Origin: a virus | Length of the DNA stretch: 46,529 nucleotides | IMG/VR virus record: IMGVR_UViG_3300033145_000867 | Span: 1 to 46,529 of that record | Reading direction: 5' to 3' (one strand) | Part shown: positions 1 through 6,027 of the stretch, one piece after another | Numbering within the stretch: position 1 is the first letter of the stretch | Layout of the letters: every line of letters begins with the position of its first letter | Translations under genes and position numbers: made by a program | Notes under the pieces: generated by a model | Databases searched by the model: none | Seen by the model: only the letters and a program-made list of their open reading frames with translations | Told to the model about the DNA's origin: nothing

Positions 1-61
1 ATAATATGGAGCTTAATAACGTATTTTGGTTGTATAATATATAGGAGTGATAGCTATTTCC

Positions 62-73
62 GAATGTGAACTA
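62..73. repeat. Arm of a 12-bp inverted repeat spanning the genome junction
   Basis: GAATGTGAACTA here is the exact reverse complement of TAGTTCACATTC at 46392-46403. On a circle the arms lie 73 bp apart. They bracket an AT-rich segment with TATA-like sequence (CCTATATATTATAC on the minus strand) upstream of the first gene of the right-hand minus operon at 46349. This could be an operator pair or the flank of an origin. The function is unknown. Confidence 0.6.
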
Positions 74-85
74 CTGTTGGAGTGT

Positions 86-105
86 GTAAAAATACCTCTT
101 TTTAC
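86..105 (-). terminator. Hairpin at the end of the left operon
   Basis: GTAAAAA and TTTTTAC form a perfect 7-bp stem around a 6-nt loop. The stem overlaps the stop codon of the last left-arm gene (102-221). A U-rich arm at an operon end suits a terminator or 3' processing site. It lies within the terminal repeat, so it is also present at 46501-46520. Confidence 0.45.
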
Positions 106-221
106 CTCATATTGAACATAATTGTCCCACATTTTTTGCACTTGTATTGGTCGAAATACGTGCCTTTCTTGTGGAAAACAACTTCTCCTCCACAATTATT
201 TTCTGTGTGTTCAGGATTCAT
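102..221 (-). CDS. Small zinc-ribbon protein (39 aa)
   Basis: This reading frame encodes 39 residues with a C-G-G ... C-K-K-C-G pattern. The pair CKKCG at residues 28-32 and an upstream NCGG are typical of half a zinc ribbon. The start ATG at 221 is preceded by GGAGG with a 9-nt spacer, and it overlaps the end of the upstream gene (211-399) by 11 bp, as expected in a coupled operon. It is the last gene of the left minus operon. The partner is unknown; nucleic-acid binding is a guess from the fold. Confidence 0.7.
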   Translation of the reverse strand: MNPEHTENNCGGEVVFHKKGTYFDQYKCKKCGTIMFNMR

Positions 222-399
222 TTTCATCTTCCTCCAATTTGTTTATTTCTCTTATCCAATCCTCTACTACACTACTTGGATTGTTGAAACATCCACTACC
301 ATTTAGTCCTGCGATTTCATCCTCTGATGCATACTGTCTTAAATAAGCTTTTGCTTTTTCAAGAGCTTTGTTTTCCTTTATATCATAACATGTTGTCAT
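211..399 (-). CDS. Hypothetical protein (62 aa)
   Basis: The predicted product is acidic and mostly helical, with a cluster of Asp and Glu at its C terminus and no motif I recognise. The start at 399 follows GAGGAAGATAAA, a good ribosome site, and overlaps the stop of the upstream gene by a few bases. It is part of the left-arm operon of small accessory genes. Confidence 0.65.
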   Translation of the reverse strand: MTTCYDIKENKALEKAKAYLRQYASEDEIAGLNGSGCFNNPSSVVEDWIREINKLEEDENES

Positions 400-632
400 T
401 TTATCTTCCTCACAGCTATATTGACCAACTTCCAGTGTTCCCGTGGTTTTTTGTCGGTCAGTATTTCATATACCAACTTAGATATTTCTGGTCTATCGCT
501 TTTGTTGACATACAGATTAACATCATAATCATGGTGTCCATTTACCTCAACATCGAAATCTGCATGGTCAAAGACAACATCTATTATTTCTTCAACAGCC
601 TTATTGATTCTTTTTTTGGTTACGAACCTCAT
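396..632 (-). CDS. Hypothetical protein (78 aa)
   Basis: A mixed alpha/beta 78-residue protein with a basic N terminus (MRFVTKKR) and a basic C terminus. No family is recognised. It overlaps the upstream gene (601-756) by 32 bp and the downstream gene by 4 bp, which indicates real coding in a compressed operon. Confidence 0.65.
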   Translation of the reverse strand: MRFVTKKRINKAVEEIIDVVFDHADFDVEVNGHHDYDVNLYVNKSDRPEISKLVYEILTDKKPREHWKLVNIAVRKIK

Positions 633-756
633 TTTTTATCCTCCAATTTCTGGATAGGTCTTGTATCCTTTGTCCAACTAAGAATATTTTGACAGCATAC
701 GATAAATCTTCTTTCTCCTCCTCACTTGCTACTGTACCTACAATTACCATTTTCAT
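601..756 (-). CDS. Small MIVG-type protein (51 aa), paralogue of 4235-4357
   Basis: I place the start at ATG 756 rather than at upstream codons, because GGAGGACAAATAGA lies directly before it. The protein starts MKMVIVGTVASEEE and contains IRIQDL-like text (QRIQDLSRNW). The 40-residue gene at 4235-4357 reads MLIVGVINSKEEA ... IRIQDLNKG, so the two are clearly related copies in the same operon. Function unknown; a small dimeric alpha/beta regulator is one possibility. Confidence 0.7.
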   Translation of the reverse strand: MKMVIVGTVASEEEKEDLSYAVKIFLVGQRIQDLSRNWRIKNEVRNQKKNQ

Positions 757-757
757 T

Positions 758-934
758 CTATTTGTCCTCCTTATATTTTTTATAGCATTTGTCACAGTAC
801 CATTCCATATCTATTCTGTGTATTTTGTTGTCATAGCGTAGGTCATGCTTACAAATACTACAGTGTGTGATTTTGTTCATATTAGGGTATTTGTCCAGCA
901 ATTGCTCCATAAATGTTCTTAGATATGCTTTCAT
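758..934 (-). CDS. Small zinc-ribbon protein (58 aa)
   Basis: The frame encodes MKAYLRTFMEQLLDKY followed by CSICKHD and later CDKCYKK, a two-CxxC zinc ribbon (residues about 26-29 and 47-50). Its ATG overlaps the upstream TGA (ATGA), indicating translational coupling. The stop overlaps the ribosome site of the next gene. The role is unknown, but this genome holds more than a dozen such small ribbons. Confidence 0.75.
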   Translation of the reverse strand: MKAYLRTFMEQLLDKYPNMNKITHCSICKHDLRYDNKIHRIDMEWYCDKCYKKYKEDK

Positions 935-1176
935 GCTCTCCTGTGCAATAGAAAATCAAGTATTCTTCTGTTTATATCAAACACATGCTCATCTTGTGCT
1001 ACTATTTCTCTCAGTACTGTATCAGTTATGAGTGTTGATTTGTTCTTGTATGTTAGCTTTATAACATAATGACTTGCACCAGGCTCTATTGTAACACCAT
1101 CGCCTGTAGTTATTTTGCCGTGTGCATTTGCATCAGCCTTTTTGTTTTCCTCAATTATTTCTTTTAGTCCATTCAT
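931..1176 (-). CDS. Hypothetical protein (81 aa)
   Basis: The start is ATG 1176, preceded by GGAGG and a 10-nt spacer; an upstream in-frame ATG overlaps the ribosome site and is less likely. The product is soluble and mixed alpha/beta, starting MNGLKEIIEENKKAD, with a basic C terminus (LLHRRA). No family recognised. The TGA overlaps the ATG of the zinc-ribbon gene below it. Confidence 0.65.
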   Translation of the reverse strand: MNGLKEIIEENKKADANAHGKITTGDGVTIEPGASHYVIKLTYKNKSTLITDTVLREIVAQDEHVFDINRRILDFLLHRRA

Positions 1177-1196
1177 GTTTATTTGTCCTCCTTTCA

Positions 1197-1343
1197 TTAC
1201 TTCTCTAACATCTTTCCAAGTTTATTTAATAATGTGATACTTTCTAAATAACTGCATTCAGCTATATTTTGTAATTTTACATTATCTCTATTTTGCGTCA
1301 TTAATCGTTCAAAAATTATTAATTCATCTGTTGTTAGTTTCAT
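1197..1343 (-). CDS. Hypothetical helical protein (48 aa)
   Basis: A 48-residue frame starting MKLTTDELIIFERLM, helical and leucine-rich. GAGGT lies 5 nt before the ATG. The TAATG at 1195-1199 overlaps an upstream in-frame ATG of the next gene. No motif recognised. Confidence 0.6.
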   Translation of the reverse strand: MKLTTDELIIFERLMTQNRDNVKLQNIAECSYLESITLLNKLGKMLEK

Positions 1344-1378
1344 TTTTTACCTCACTATCTATTTATCCTTTCTACTAT

Positions 1379-1651
1379 TTAAACCTTTGTCGGCAGAATT
1401 GCATTTTGACATTTTGTCACAGCTTGTTTCAGTTTGTTTTGTTTATTTGTGTTACCTTTTGTTAATGCATGATGTTTGTTGCATAGTGGTATAAATACAT
1501 TCCATAAATCATAGTTTTCGTGATGTTTTTCGATTGGTTGTTTACCACATATGGCACAAATAAATTCATTATTCTGTATCCCATGATAGGTTAAAAAATG
1601 AGCCAATTTGTGGCAGATATTTGTTCTTTTATGCCTATCACCATTATTCAT
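1379..1651 (-). CDS. HNH-type endonuclease-like protein (90 aa)
   Basis: The protein contains a CAICGK zinc knuckle, the motif EKHHENYD (an HH pair of the HNH core) and a later LCNKHHALTKG that completes the second Cys and the terminal His. This order (CxxC, HH, CxxH) is the usual small phage HNH nuclease. I place the start at ATG 1651, which follows GGTGGACAAA; the same GGTGGACAAAATG junction recurs upstream in this operon. It may be a free-standing homing nuclease or a DNA-processing enzyme. Catalytic activity is inferred only. Confidence 0.75.
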   Translation of the reverse strand: MNNGDRHKRTNICHKLAHFLTYHGIQNNEFICAICGKQPIEKHHENYDLWNVFIPLCNKHHALTKGNTNKQNKLKQAVTKCQNAILPTKV

Positions 1652-1660
1652 TTTGTCCAC

Positions 1661-1735
1661 CTACCACATGTCATTAATACTGAATATGATTATTTCATCG
1701 GGTATCCCGTATTTGTTTCTCTTTTTGTCCGTCAT
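1661..1735 (-). CDS. Micro-ORF (24 aa)
   Basis: The frame runs MTDKKRNKYGIPDEIIIFSI and a few more residues. GGAG lies 6 nt before the ATG, and the frame exactly fills the gap between its neighbours. The size makes this tentative; it may only provide coupling between the flanking genes. Confidence 0.4.
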   Translation of the reverse strand: MTDKKRNKYGIPDEIIIFSINDMW

Positions 1736-1737
1736 TT

Positions 1738-1929
1738 TTACTCCTCTGTAAATCCTGTTTTTCCATTTAGATATGTATCGCAACTAAATGTATCATTGAT
1801 GGAATACTGTTGCAATAGATAAATTATAACTTCATCTCTTGTCATACATATTAGTATTTGTTCTCTGTCTCCAGCCTTACCAAGTTTTACTTCTTTGGTA
1901 GAAGTGATTTTCTCTGTTTTGTTTTTCAT
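1738..1929 (-). CDS. Hypothetical protein (63 aa)
   Basis: ATG 1929 follows GGTGGACAAA and overlaps the stop of the upstream membrane peptide. The protein is basic at its N terminus (MKNKTEKITSTKE) and more hydrophobic towards the middle. No family recognised. Confidence 0.6.
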   Translation of the reverse strand: MKNKTEKITSTKEVKLGKAGDREQILICMTRDEVIIYLLQQYSINDTFSCDTYLNGKTGFTEE

Positions 1930-2063
1930 TTTGTCCACCTGTTAATAATATAAAGTCCAATCATTACAGATATAGATAAAGCTACCAGCATTATAAATAT
2001 ATTGGTGATGTATTTATCTAAATTGTATTGTATTAACTCATTTATTCTTATCGGTACTTCCAT
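1926..2063 (-). CDS. Single-pass membrane peptide (45 aa)
   Basis: After an N-terminal amphipathic region (MEVPIRINELIQ) there is one long hydrophobic segment (about residues 21-41, IFIMLVALSISVMIGLYII) and a short basic end (NRWTK). It is coupled to the next gene by an ATGA overlap and preceded by GTGTGGACAAA. Probably an inner-membrane peptide; role unknown. Confidence 0.6.
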   Translation of the reverse strand: MEVPIRINELIQYNLDKYITNIFIMLVALSISVMIGLYIINRWTK

Positions 2064-2166
2064 TTTGTCCACACTCACACGTTATACTACTGCATGCTTT
2101 TGTTGATTTGCCTCCTAATGTATACCAAGTTATAAGAGGCTTCCCACACGTACAGTATTCAGTCAT
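2038..2166 (-). CDS. Small cysteine-rich protein (42 aa)
   Basis: Six cysteines lie in 42 residues in two groups (YCTCGK near the start; CSSITCECG near residues 25-32), which fits a single bound zinc or iron-sulfur site. GGATGG precedes the ATG. It overlaps the downstream membrane peptide by 26 bp. Function unknown. Confidence 0.6.
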   Translation of the reverse strand: MTEYCTCGKPLITWYTLGGKSTKACSSITCECGQNGSTDKNK

Positions 2167-2209
2167 ATTAATCCATCCATACTTTTAAATCTGTTTGTTC
2201 AAAGTGATT

Positions 2210-2800
2210 TTAAAGGTAATAGCCAAAATCATGCGACTCTTTAAACTTTGTTCCGTTTATCTCAGTCTTGGCATAAACCCATAAACACGCCTGGGCTTCA
2301 TATGTCTTTATATTAAGGTTATTGGCTATAATCGTAACAATTTCGGTTATGTACTTTATATCATACTTTGTCGGAGACCGTCTTTTTAAGTTGAATGCTT
2401 TTAAAACCCAGGTATCAATACACACTGAGCCATCTTTTAATTTGAGGCTTCCAGCAAAGTTATTAATCTTAACTCCATTAAATTGTTTTGTCTCAATATA
2501 TTTGTCCAAGTTTTTCCGAATTTGTTTATTTGCCAGCCCATAAATAATATTATTTGTCCGTTTGTATTTAATTATGTCTACCGTTTTTATCGTATTTGTC
2601 AGATTTAATTTAACATTTGTCAGGGGCGATGTAATACTTAATATATCAAAAAATAAATTAAAATCCTTCGGATAATAATGTTTCACAAGTTTATTACTGT
2701 TTAAATACCAGTCTTTATTCTTGATATACTTTAAGGTTTTATCTGTTAATAACTCGATGGATGGCACATCATTTTTATCTATCCACTCTTTTAAATTCAT
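2210..2800 (-). CDS. Phage HhH-glycosylase-like protein (196 aa)
   Basis: The C-terminal half (KINNFAGSLKL, then VCIDTWVLKAF, then a helical stretch ending in a Gln/Trp pair, EAQACLWVYAKT) follows the layout of a phage family whose fold recalls helix-hairpin-helix DNA glycosylases (DUF7178-type, from memory). In that family a conserved Asp sits in the VDxW segment, and here IDTW has it. Length matches the family. It may act in DNA repair or base removal, but that is inference from fold resemblance only. Confidence 0.5.
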   Translation of the reverse strand: MNLKEWIDKNDVPSIELLTDKTLKYIKNKDWYLNSNKLVKHYYPKDFNLFFDILSITSPLTNVKLNLTNTIKTVDIIKYKRTNNIIYGLANKQIRKNLDKYIETKQFNGVKINNFAGSLKLKDGSVCIDTWVLKAFNLKRRSPTKYDIKYITEIVTIIANNLNIKTYEAQACLWVYAKTEINGTKFKESHDFGYYL

Positions 2801-2950
2801 TTAAGCCCCCTCTAATACAATAACACGTTTATTAATATCGAAATACCAATTATCATTTAAACTACTTGGTGCATTACTTAAACCATGTTTAATTAAATGA
2901 TGTTGTACTATAGAATGATGTAAGATATATTTAGGAATAGGCTTAAACAT
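2801..2950 (-). CDS. Hypothetical protein (49 aa)
   Basis: The frame starts MFKPIPKYILHHSIVQHHL after a near-consensus AGGAGGTAATAA ribosome site. Its stop abuts the ATG of the next gene. It is histidine-rich near the N terminus (four His within about 8 residues), which could bind metal. No family recognised. Confidence 0.6.
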   Translation of the reverse strand: MFKPIPKYILHHSIVQHHLIKHGLSNAPSSLNDNWYFDINKRVIVLEGA

Positions 2951-3278
2951 TTATTACCTCCTGGCTCACACTGTTATAAATAGCCTTCTGGTTTAATTTC
3001 TTGGCTATCTTTAAAGCATATGATTTATTTTTATATGTCTTGTTTAACTCGATAAAATATGTATTTGTATCCGAATCCAGCCAGCCCCCTATTATGCATT
3101 TATTGGGTATATTCACATTATTAAAGATTATACCGTTTTTATGCACTTCTGCAATAGTTTTATAGCTTAACACATAAGGTTTATTAACATTATTGTACTG
3201 TTGTATATTACCGTTGTTTACTTCTATAGTAAAACCTTCTTTAAAGATTTTAGATAATTGTATCAACTCATTTATCAT
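2943..3278 (-). CDS. Conserved-type viral hypothetical protein (111 aa)
   Basis: A mixed beta/alpha protein with a central GGWLDSDTN turn and a C-terminal helix containing LKIAKKLNQKAIY. This end (AxxLNQxAIY) recalls a common phage protein that I know only as uncharacterised. It overlaps the downstream frame by 8 bp. Confidence 0.6.
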   Translation of the reverse strand: MINELIQLSKIFKEGFTIEVNNGNIQQYNNVNKPYVLSYKTIAEVHKNGIIFNNVNIPNKCIIGGWLDSDTNTYFIELNKTYKNKSYALKIAKKLNQKAIYNSVSQEVINV

Positions 3279-3279
3279 T

Positions 3280-3396
3280 TTATAACTCCATTAAACTTAT
3301 GCATATTAAGATATTGCTCAGTATTACAGTTAACAAATAAACTTTAAGTTGTTCTACTCTGTTATTGCTGCCTGTTATTATATAATCTATGTTCAT
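3280..3396 (-). CDS. Single-pass membrane peptide (38 aa)
   Basis: A polar N terminus (MNIDYIITGSNNRVEQ) is followed by a hydrophobic segment (VYLLTVILSNILICISL). GGGAT precedes the ATG and only 1 bp separates it from the metalloprotease-like gene. Probably membrane-bound. Role unknown. Confidence 0.55.
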   Translation of the reverse strand: MNIDYIITGSNNRVEQLKVYLLTVILSNILICISLMEL

Positions 3397-3397
3397 T

Positions 3398-3808
3398 TTA
3401 TATCCCATTACATAGTATATAAGCCTGGATTAAGTTAATATTATCTAAGTGATATATATTAAAAAATGTATCCAATCCTTCCTCCTCTATAGTTTTACGC
3501 CATGTTCTCGGGTAATTGCCCCCGTTAAATACTCTCATATGCTCAAATAATTTTTCTTTTATGCTAAAACCGTTATTAAATAGGTGTTCTATGCTATCAA
3601 ATAATCTTGAAACCGTTCCACTAAATTGTTTTTGTAGTATGGAATGAATGAACTCATGTATTATACAGTCATTTAAATACATATCAAAATCTTTTTCTGA
3701 AAATATATTTATAGCTATCTTAAATTCTTTTCCAAGTGTTATAATATCAAAATCTGGAGTATAACAACTTAACATATTGTCATAATTCCTTATTGTTATG
3801 TCACACAT
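3398..3808 (-). CDS. HExxH metalloprotease-like protein (136 aa)
   Basis: The sequence IIHEFIHSILQ near residues 49-59 is a classic zincin HExxH helix with hydrophobic flanks. A third ligand is not obvious; E or H residues in IEHLF or FEHMR about 20-40 residues on are candidates. The protein is shorter than most zincins and has no signal peptide, so it would act in the cytoplasm. It could cleave a host or viral protein, or be a degenerate member. Neighbours are small accessory genes. Confidence 0.55.
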   Translation of the reverse strand: MCDITIRNYDNMLSCYTPDFDIITLGKEFKIAINIFSEKDFDMYLNDCIIHEFIHSILQKQFSGTVSRLFDSIEHLFNNGFSIKEKLFEHMRVFNGGNYPRTWRKTIEEEGLDTFFNIYHLDNINLIQAYILCNGI

Positions 3809-3810
3809 CT

Positions 3811-4083
3811 TTATAACTCCTCCAGATATTCAAATTGTACGAATAGCGATTTATTAAACCTTAGTACCTTATTATGGTTCTCATCTATAAATCTATATAA
3901 ATAAAACATTCCAAATATTTCAACCCAGGTACTATCTTTTTCTAAGCTATCATAGAGTTTTTCCAGAGTTGTTATACTTTTACGCATTAGTTTTTTATTC
4001 TCTTGAAGCCATTTTTTTCCAGTAGTACCCGTTAATGCCTGTATTCCGTCAACTAACATGGATTTATCAGAAGGTAGTTTCAT
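3811..4083 (-). CDS. Hypothetical protein (90 aa)
   Basis: A helical, basic N-terminal half (KKWLQENKKLMRK) and a more aromatic second half. GGAGG precedes the start at 4083 with a 9-nt spacer. No family recognised. Confidence 0.6.
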   Translation of the reverse strand: MKLPSDKSMLVDGIQALTGTTGKKWLQENKKLMRKSITTLEKLYDSLEKDSTWVEIFGMFYLYRFIDENHNKVLRFNKSLFVQFEYLEEL

Positions 4084-4085
4084 TT

Positions 4086-4244
4086 TTATTTGCCTCCTTT
4101 TATTAAAACATCGACTTCATTTAATGTTTTTTGTATCTTGATTAAATCTTTATAGTTTATATCGTTGTCACCTATTTTATTAAAGCGTGTTTGTATATCA
4201 GATAATAAGCTTTTAATATCTTCTTTAATGTAGTTTAAAGACAT
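4086..4244 (-). CDS. Hypothetical coiled-coil protein (52 aa)
   Basis: The frame starts MSLNYIKEDIKSLLSDIQT and is predicted helical throughout. Its ATG overlaps the last codons of the upstream gene, and its end supplies the GGAGG for the next gene. No motif recognised. Confidence 0.6.
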   Translation of the reverse strand: MSLNYIKEDIKSLLSDIQTRFNKIGDNDINYKDLIKIQKTLNEVDVLIKGGK

Positions 4245-4357
4245 CTTGTTAACCCCTTGTTTAAATCCTGTATTCTTATACTTGTTTGTAATACCTTGGC
4301 GATAAAGCTTATTTCGGTAGCCTCTTCCTTAGAGTTAATAACTCCTACTATTAACAT
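4235..4357 (-). CDS. Small MIVG-type protein (40 aa), paralogue of 601-756
   Basis: It starts MLIVGVINSKEEATEISF and ends RIQDLNKGLTRCL. The N-terminal strand, the SKEEA/SEEEK turn and the IRIQDL motif match the 51-residue protein at 601-756, so this is a duplicated family within one operon. GGAG lies 9 nt before the ATG. Function unknown. Confidence 0.7.
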   Translation of the reverse strand: MLIVGVINSKEEATEISFIAKVLQTSIRIQDLNKGLTRCL

Positions 4358-4363
4358 GTTTAT

Positions 4364-4471
4364 TTACTCCTTTAAATCTGGTACTTCTTGATATGCTATA
4401 ATAGTGTTAGTTAATTGCATATACAGTTGTTGATAGGCAGCCTTATTTCGTGTTCCATTTTCTTTTATCAT
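4364..4471 (-). CDS. First gene of the left operon (35 aa)
   Basis: The frame starts MIKENGTRNKAAYQQLY. There is no ribosome site ahead of the ATG, but a TATA box (TTTATATA at 4502-4495) lies at the distance at which an archaeal transcript would begin at or next to the ATG, so it looks leaderless. Function unknown. Confidence 0.6.
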   Translation of the reverse strand: MIKENGTRNKAAYQQLYMQLTNTIIAYQEVPDLKE

Positions 4472-4502
4472 ACTATAGGTTATAGTGTGCCTACTATATA
4501 AA
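4472..4502 (-). promoter_or_regulatory. Archaeal-type promoter with palindromic operator
   Basis: On the minus strand TTTATATA (4502-4495) is followed by 23 nt and then the ATG at 4471. Within those 23 nt is ACTATA-ACC-TATAGT (4486-4472), a perfect 6-bp palindrome with a 3-nt centre that would cover the start site. A repressor there would block initiation. The promoter would drive the whole 4471-to-102 operon. The TATA assignment assumes an archaeal host. Confidence 0.6.
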
Positions 4503-4860
4503 CCTTTGGAGCTAGTATGCCACAGTGTTATTATGTCCACATACTACAGTCTTATATGCTAATGCTTTAATAAAAATGTTTTCTCGGAGGCAAATCAATA
4601 ACTATTCAATTAGGTACTAAGGTATATGTTATGTAGTTAATAGCTTAGAGGCATACGTATGTTTTTTATAAGTGAATCAAATAAAATTCGCCCTTTGGCT
4701 ATATTTTCCACATAATATAATAATAGTACTATATAATACATGGAATATTAAACCGTAATATCTAACACTTAATATAGTAATACTTATATAATGCTACATA
4801 CTATATAGTTAATGCGATAATAGGGTACATACATGCACTCTTGTATATAAAAAGAATTGT

Positions 4861-4912
4861 ATATTAATCAATAGATAAAAATGCTATATATTAATCATTG
4901 AATAAAAATGCT
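4861..4912. repeat. Tandem 25-bp imperfect repeats
   Basis: Copies at 4861-4885 and 4888-4912 share ATATTAATCA and ATAAAAATGCT and differ by a few bases in the middle; the period is 27 bp. Such iteron-like pairs in a gene-free AT-rich segment suggest a protein-binding site, for example for an initiator. Confidence 0.6.
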
Positions 4913-5016
4913 CGGTAATGTACTACTCATTAACAAGTACGTACTTAATATTGCGTAAGTTCGATAAAAAGGCGGTAGGAAAAAGGAAAGTGTGTGACAC
5001 TCATCATACAATTAAC

Positions 5017-5049
5017 TGTATAATTTTTGAATAGTGTATAATTTTTGAA
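5017..5049. repeat. Tandem 15-bp exact repeats
   Basis: TGTATAATTTTTGAA occurs at 5017-5031 and again at 5035-5049, an 18-bp period. The repeats sit directly before the structured segment at 5052. Confidence 0.7.
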
Positions 5050-5051
5050 AA

Positions 5052-5193
5052 CGAGCATGTGGCAATCCGTAAGTCAAGATTCTGTTACATTTCTTTAATT
5101 AAAGATTTACGAAAAAGAGGGCTACAGGTGCTCGATTGAGAATACTTGTGGCTAAGTAAAGCTGAATTGACTAAGGATTGCTCAAAACGCCCT
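5052..5193. ncRNA. Candidate structured RNA with pseudoknot pairing
   Basis: Segment 5061-5077 (GGCAATCCGTAAGTCAA) can pair with 5167-5182 (TTGACTAAGGATTGCT), giving two stems of 7 and 6 bp with a small bulge. CGAGCA at 5052-5057 pairs with TGCTCG at 5129-5134, and AGGGC at 5118-5122 pairs with GCCCT at 5189-5193; both cross the long stem. A palindrome CTTTAATTAAAG lies inside. The strand is uncertain and no known RNA family is recognised. Confidence 0.35.
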
Positions 5194-5234
5194 GTGACAG
5201 CATGTAGTACATATCACTAGGCACATGATACCTG

Positions 5235-5330
5235 CTACATGAAAAGTACAGCCATAGGGGCGATTATGCAGAAAATCATATAAGCTAAAGCCCAAGCAAG
5301 GATTATAAATTCTAGCTTTCCTTTCTTCAT
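5235..5330 (-). CDS. Micro membrane protein C (31 aa)
   Basis: MKKGKLEFIILAWALAYMIF and 11 more residues form a short basic head and one membrane span. GGAG sits 7 nt before ATG 5330, which is chosen over an upstream start in the same frame. It overlaps the previous micro-gene by an ATGA. It is the last of three coupled membrane peptides at the end of the operon. Confidence 0.55.
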   Translation of the reverse strand: MKKGKLEFIILAWALAYMIFCIIAPMAVLFM

Positions 5331-5413
5331 TGTAAGACTCCTGTTATTACAACGCAAGCTATTTGACCTGTAAAGCTGATAGCTGTAAGTCTCCACAAAG
5401 TTTTCTCTTTCAT
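5327..5413 (-). CDS. Micro membrane protein B (28 aa)
   Basis: MKEKTLWRLTAISFTGQIAC and 8 more residues: a short basic head and one hydrophobic span. Both ends use 4-bp ATGA overlaps with the neighbouring micro-genes, so translation is probably coupled. Confidence 0.5.
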   Translation of the reverse strand: MKEKTLWRLTAISFTGQIACVVITGVLQ

Positions 5414-5505
5414 CTTGAAAACCAAAAGCCATACCATCCAGCAAGCATTGCAATCAATAATAGTATCTCTAATGCTATTACTAATGGGCTTCTTTTTACT
5501 TTCAT
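5410..5505 (-). CDS. Micro membrane protein A (31 aa)
   Basis: MKVKRSPLVIALEILLLIAM and 11 more residues: basic head, then one hydrophobic span, with Trp and Tyr near the membrane exit. It overlaps both neighbours by ATGA. With B and C it forms a run of three single-span peptides of about 30 residues. Confidence 0.55.
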   Translation of the reverse strand: MKVKRSPLVIALEILLLIAMLAGWYGFWFSR

Positions 5506-5639
5506 TTTATCACTCTGTTACGCCAAATACCGTGTTGTACTAAACCAGTAGTTGTGATTGTAATATCATCAACTAGATTCCTACACTTGCCTTTTTTGTA
5601 TACTACATATAGTTTTTGTATCATAGCTTCATGTATCAT
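5502..5639 (-). CDS. Hypothetical protein (45 aa)
   Basis: I choose ATG 5639 because a GGAG lies 14 nt upstream; a longer frame to 5696 has no ribosome site. It starts MIHEAMIQKLYVVYKKGK and has no motif I know. It overlaps the zinc-finger gene upstream and micro membrane protein A downstream. Confidence 0.55.
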   Translation of the reverse strand: MIHEAMIQKLYVVYKKGKCRNLVDDITITTTGLVQHGIWRNRVIK

Positions 5640-5781
5640 TTTTATGGCACTCCTTTTTATGCTTTTCCCAACTTTTGATACAGCATGTGCGTACATAGCA
5701 ATTAGCTATTCCGCATGGTACACCTTCTGCTACTAAGCTATCTACTTCTGAATCAAATCCGCAAAATTCACATACTGTCAT
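5629..5781 (-). CDS. Small cysteine-rich zinc protein (50 aa)
   Basis: MTVCEFCGFDS at the N terminus gives one CxxC. Further on, CGIANC, RTCC and EC add five cysteines, and several His follow (HKKECHK). This fits a treble-clef or MYND/HIT-like knuckle. GGAG lies 9 nt before the ATG. Role unknown. Confidence 0.65.
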   Translation of the reverse strand: MTVCEFCGFDSEVDSLVAEGVPCGIANCYVRTCCIKSWEKHKKECHKNDT

Positions 5782-5782
5782 T

Positions 5783-5932
5783 TTAATTTGCTCCTAGTGA
5801 TTTAGTTTTTATATAATGCTCTATGCATTGTTTGCACCAATAGGTAGGTATCTTTTTATTAGGTATGGATTTATAGAACTCTGTGGTAGGTTTTACTTTG
5901 CCACACTTAGGGCATTTTATTCTTACCTTCAT
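5783..5932 (-). CDS. Zinc-ribbon protein (49 aa)
   Basis: IKCPKCGKVKPTTEFYKS followed by YWCKQCIEHY is a two-CxxC ribbon of the kind often found as the N-terminal part of phage HNH nucleases, but here it stands alone with no nuclease core. The start at 5932 overlaps the upstream stop. Confidence 0.75.
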   Translation of the reverse strand: MKVRIKCPKCGKVKPTTEFYKSIPNKKIPTYWCKQCIEHYIKTKSLGAN

Positions 5933-6027
5933 AAGTAATCATCCAAAGTCTTTTGCTCGTATTTTGTAAGAACTCCATTACGGGAAACCCAAACATAATA
6001 GCCTATAGATTTATATGTAGTATTCAT
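5929..6027 (-). CDS. Hypothetical protein (32 aa)
   Basis: The frame starts MNTTYKSIGYYVWVSRNGVL after GAGGATGAAAAA and overlaps both neighbours by an ATGA. Short and uncharacterised, but the tiling supports it as real. Confidence 0.5.
   Translation of the reverse strand: MNTTYKSIGYYVWVSRNGVLTKYEQKTLDDYL

Larger units (their letters stand above)
1..114. repeat. Terminal direct repeat, left copy
   Basis: These 114 bases are identical to 46416-46529. Either the contig is circular with an assembly overlap, or the molecule has a short direct terminal repeat. Circularity is the simpler reading, because minus-strand genes are spaced normally across the junction (102 on one side, 46349 on the other). 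The repeat lies in the only gene-free stretch there and holds an AT-rich, TATA-like segment. Confidence 0.95.
4503..5234. other. Gene-free AT-rich region, candidate origin or RNA locus
   Basis: This is the only gap over 300 bp. I see no convincing reading frame on either strand. It contains two tandem repeat pairs (4861-4912 and 5017-5049), several TATA-like stretches and, at 5052-5193, complementary segments that could form a pseudoknotted RNA. It separates two minus-strand operons. A replication origin or a noncoding RNA is the most natural reading. Confidence 0.5.

Noticed and set aside
327-692. Plus-strand frame of 121 residues
   Set aside because: It lies opposite two well-supported minus genes and looks like a translated antisense.
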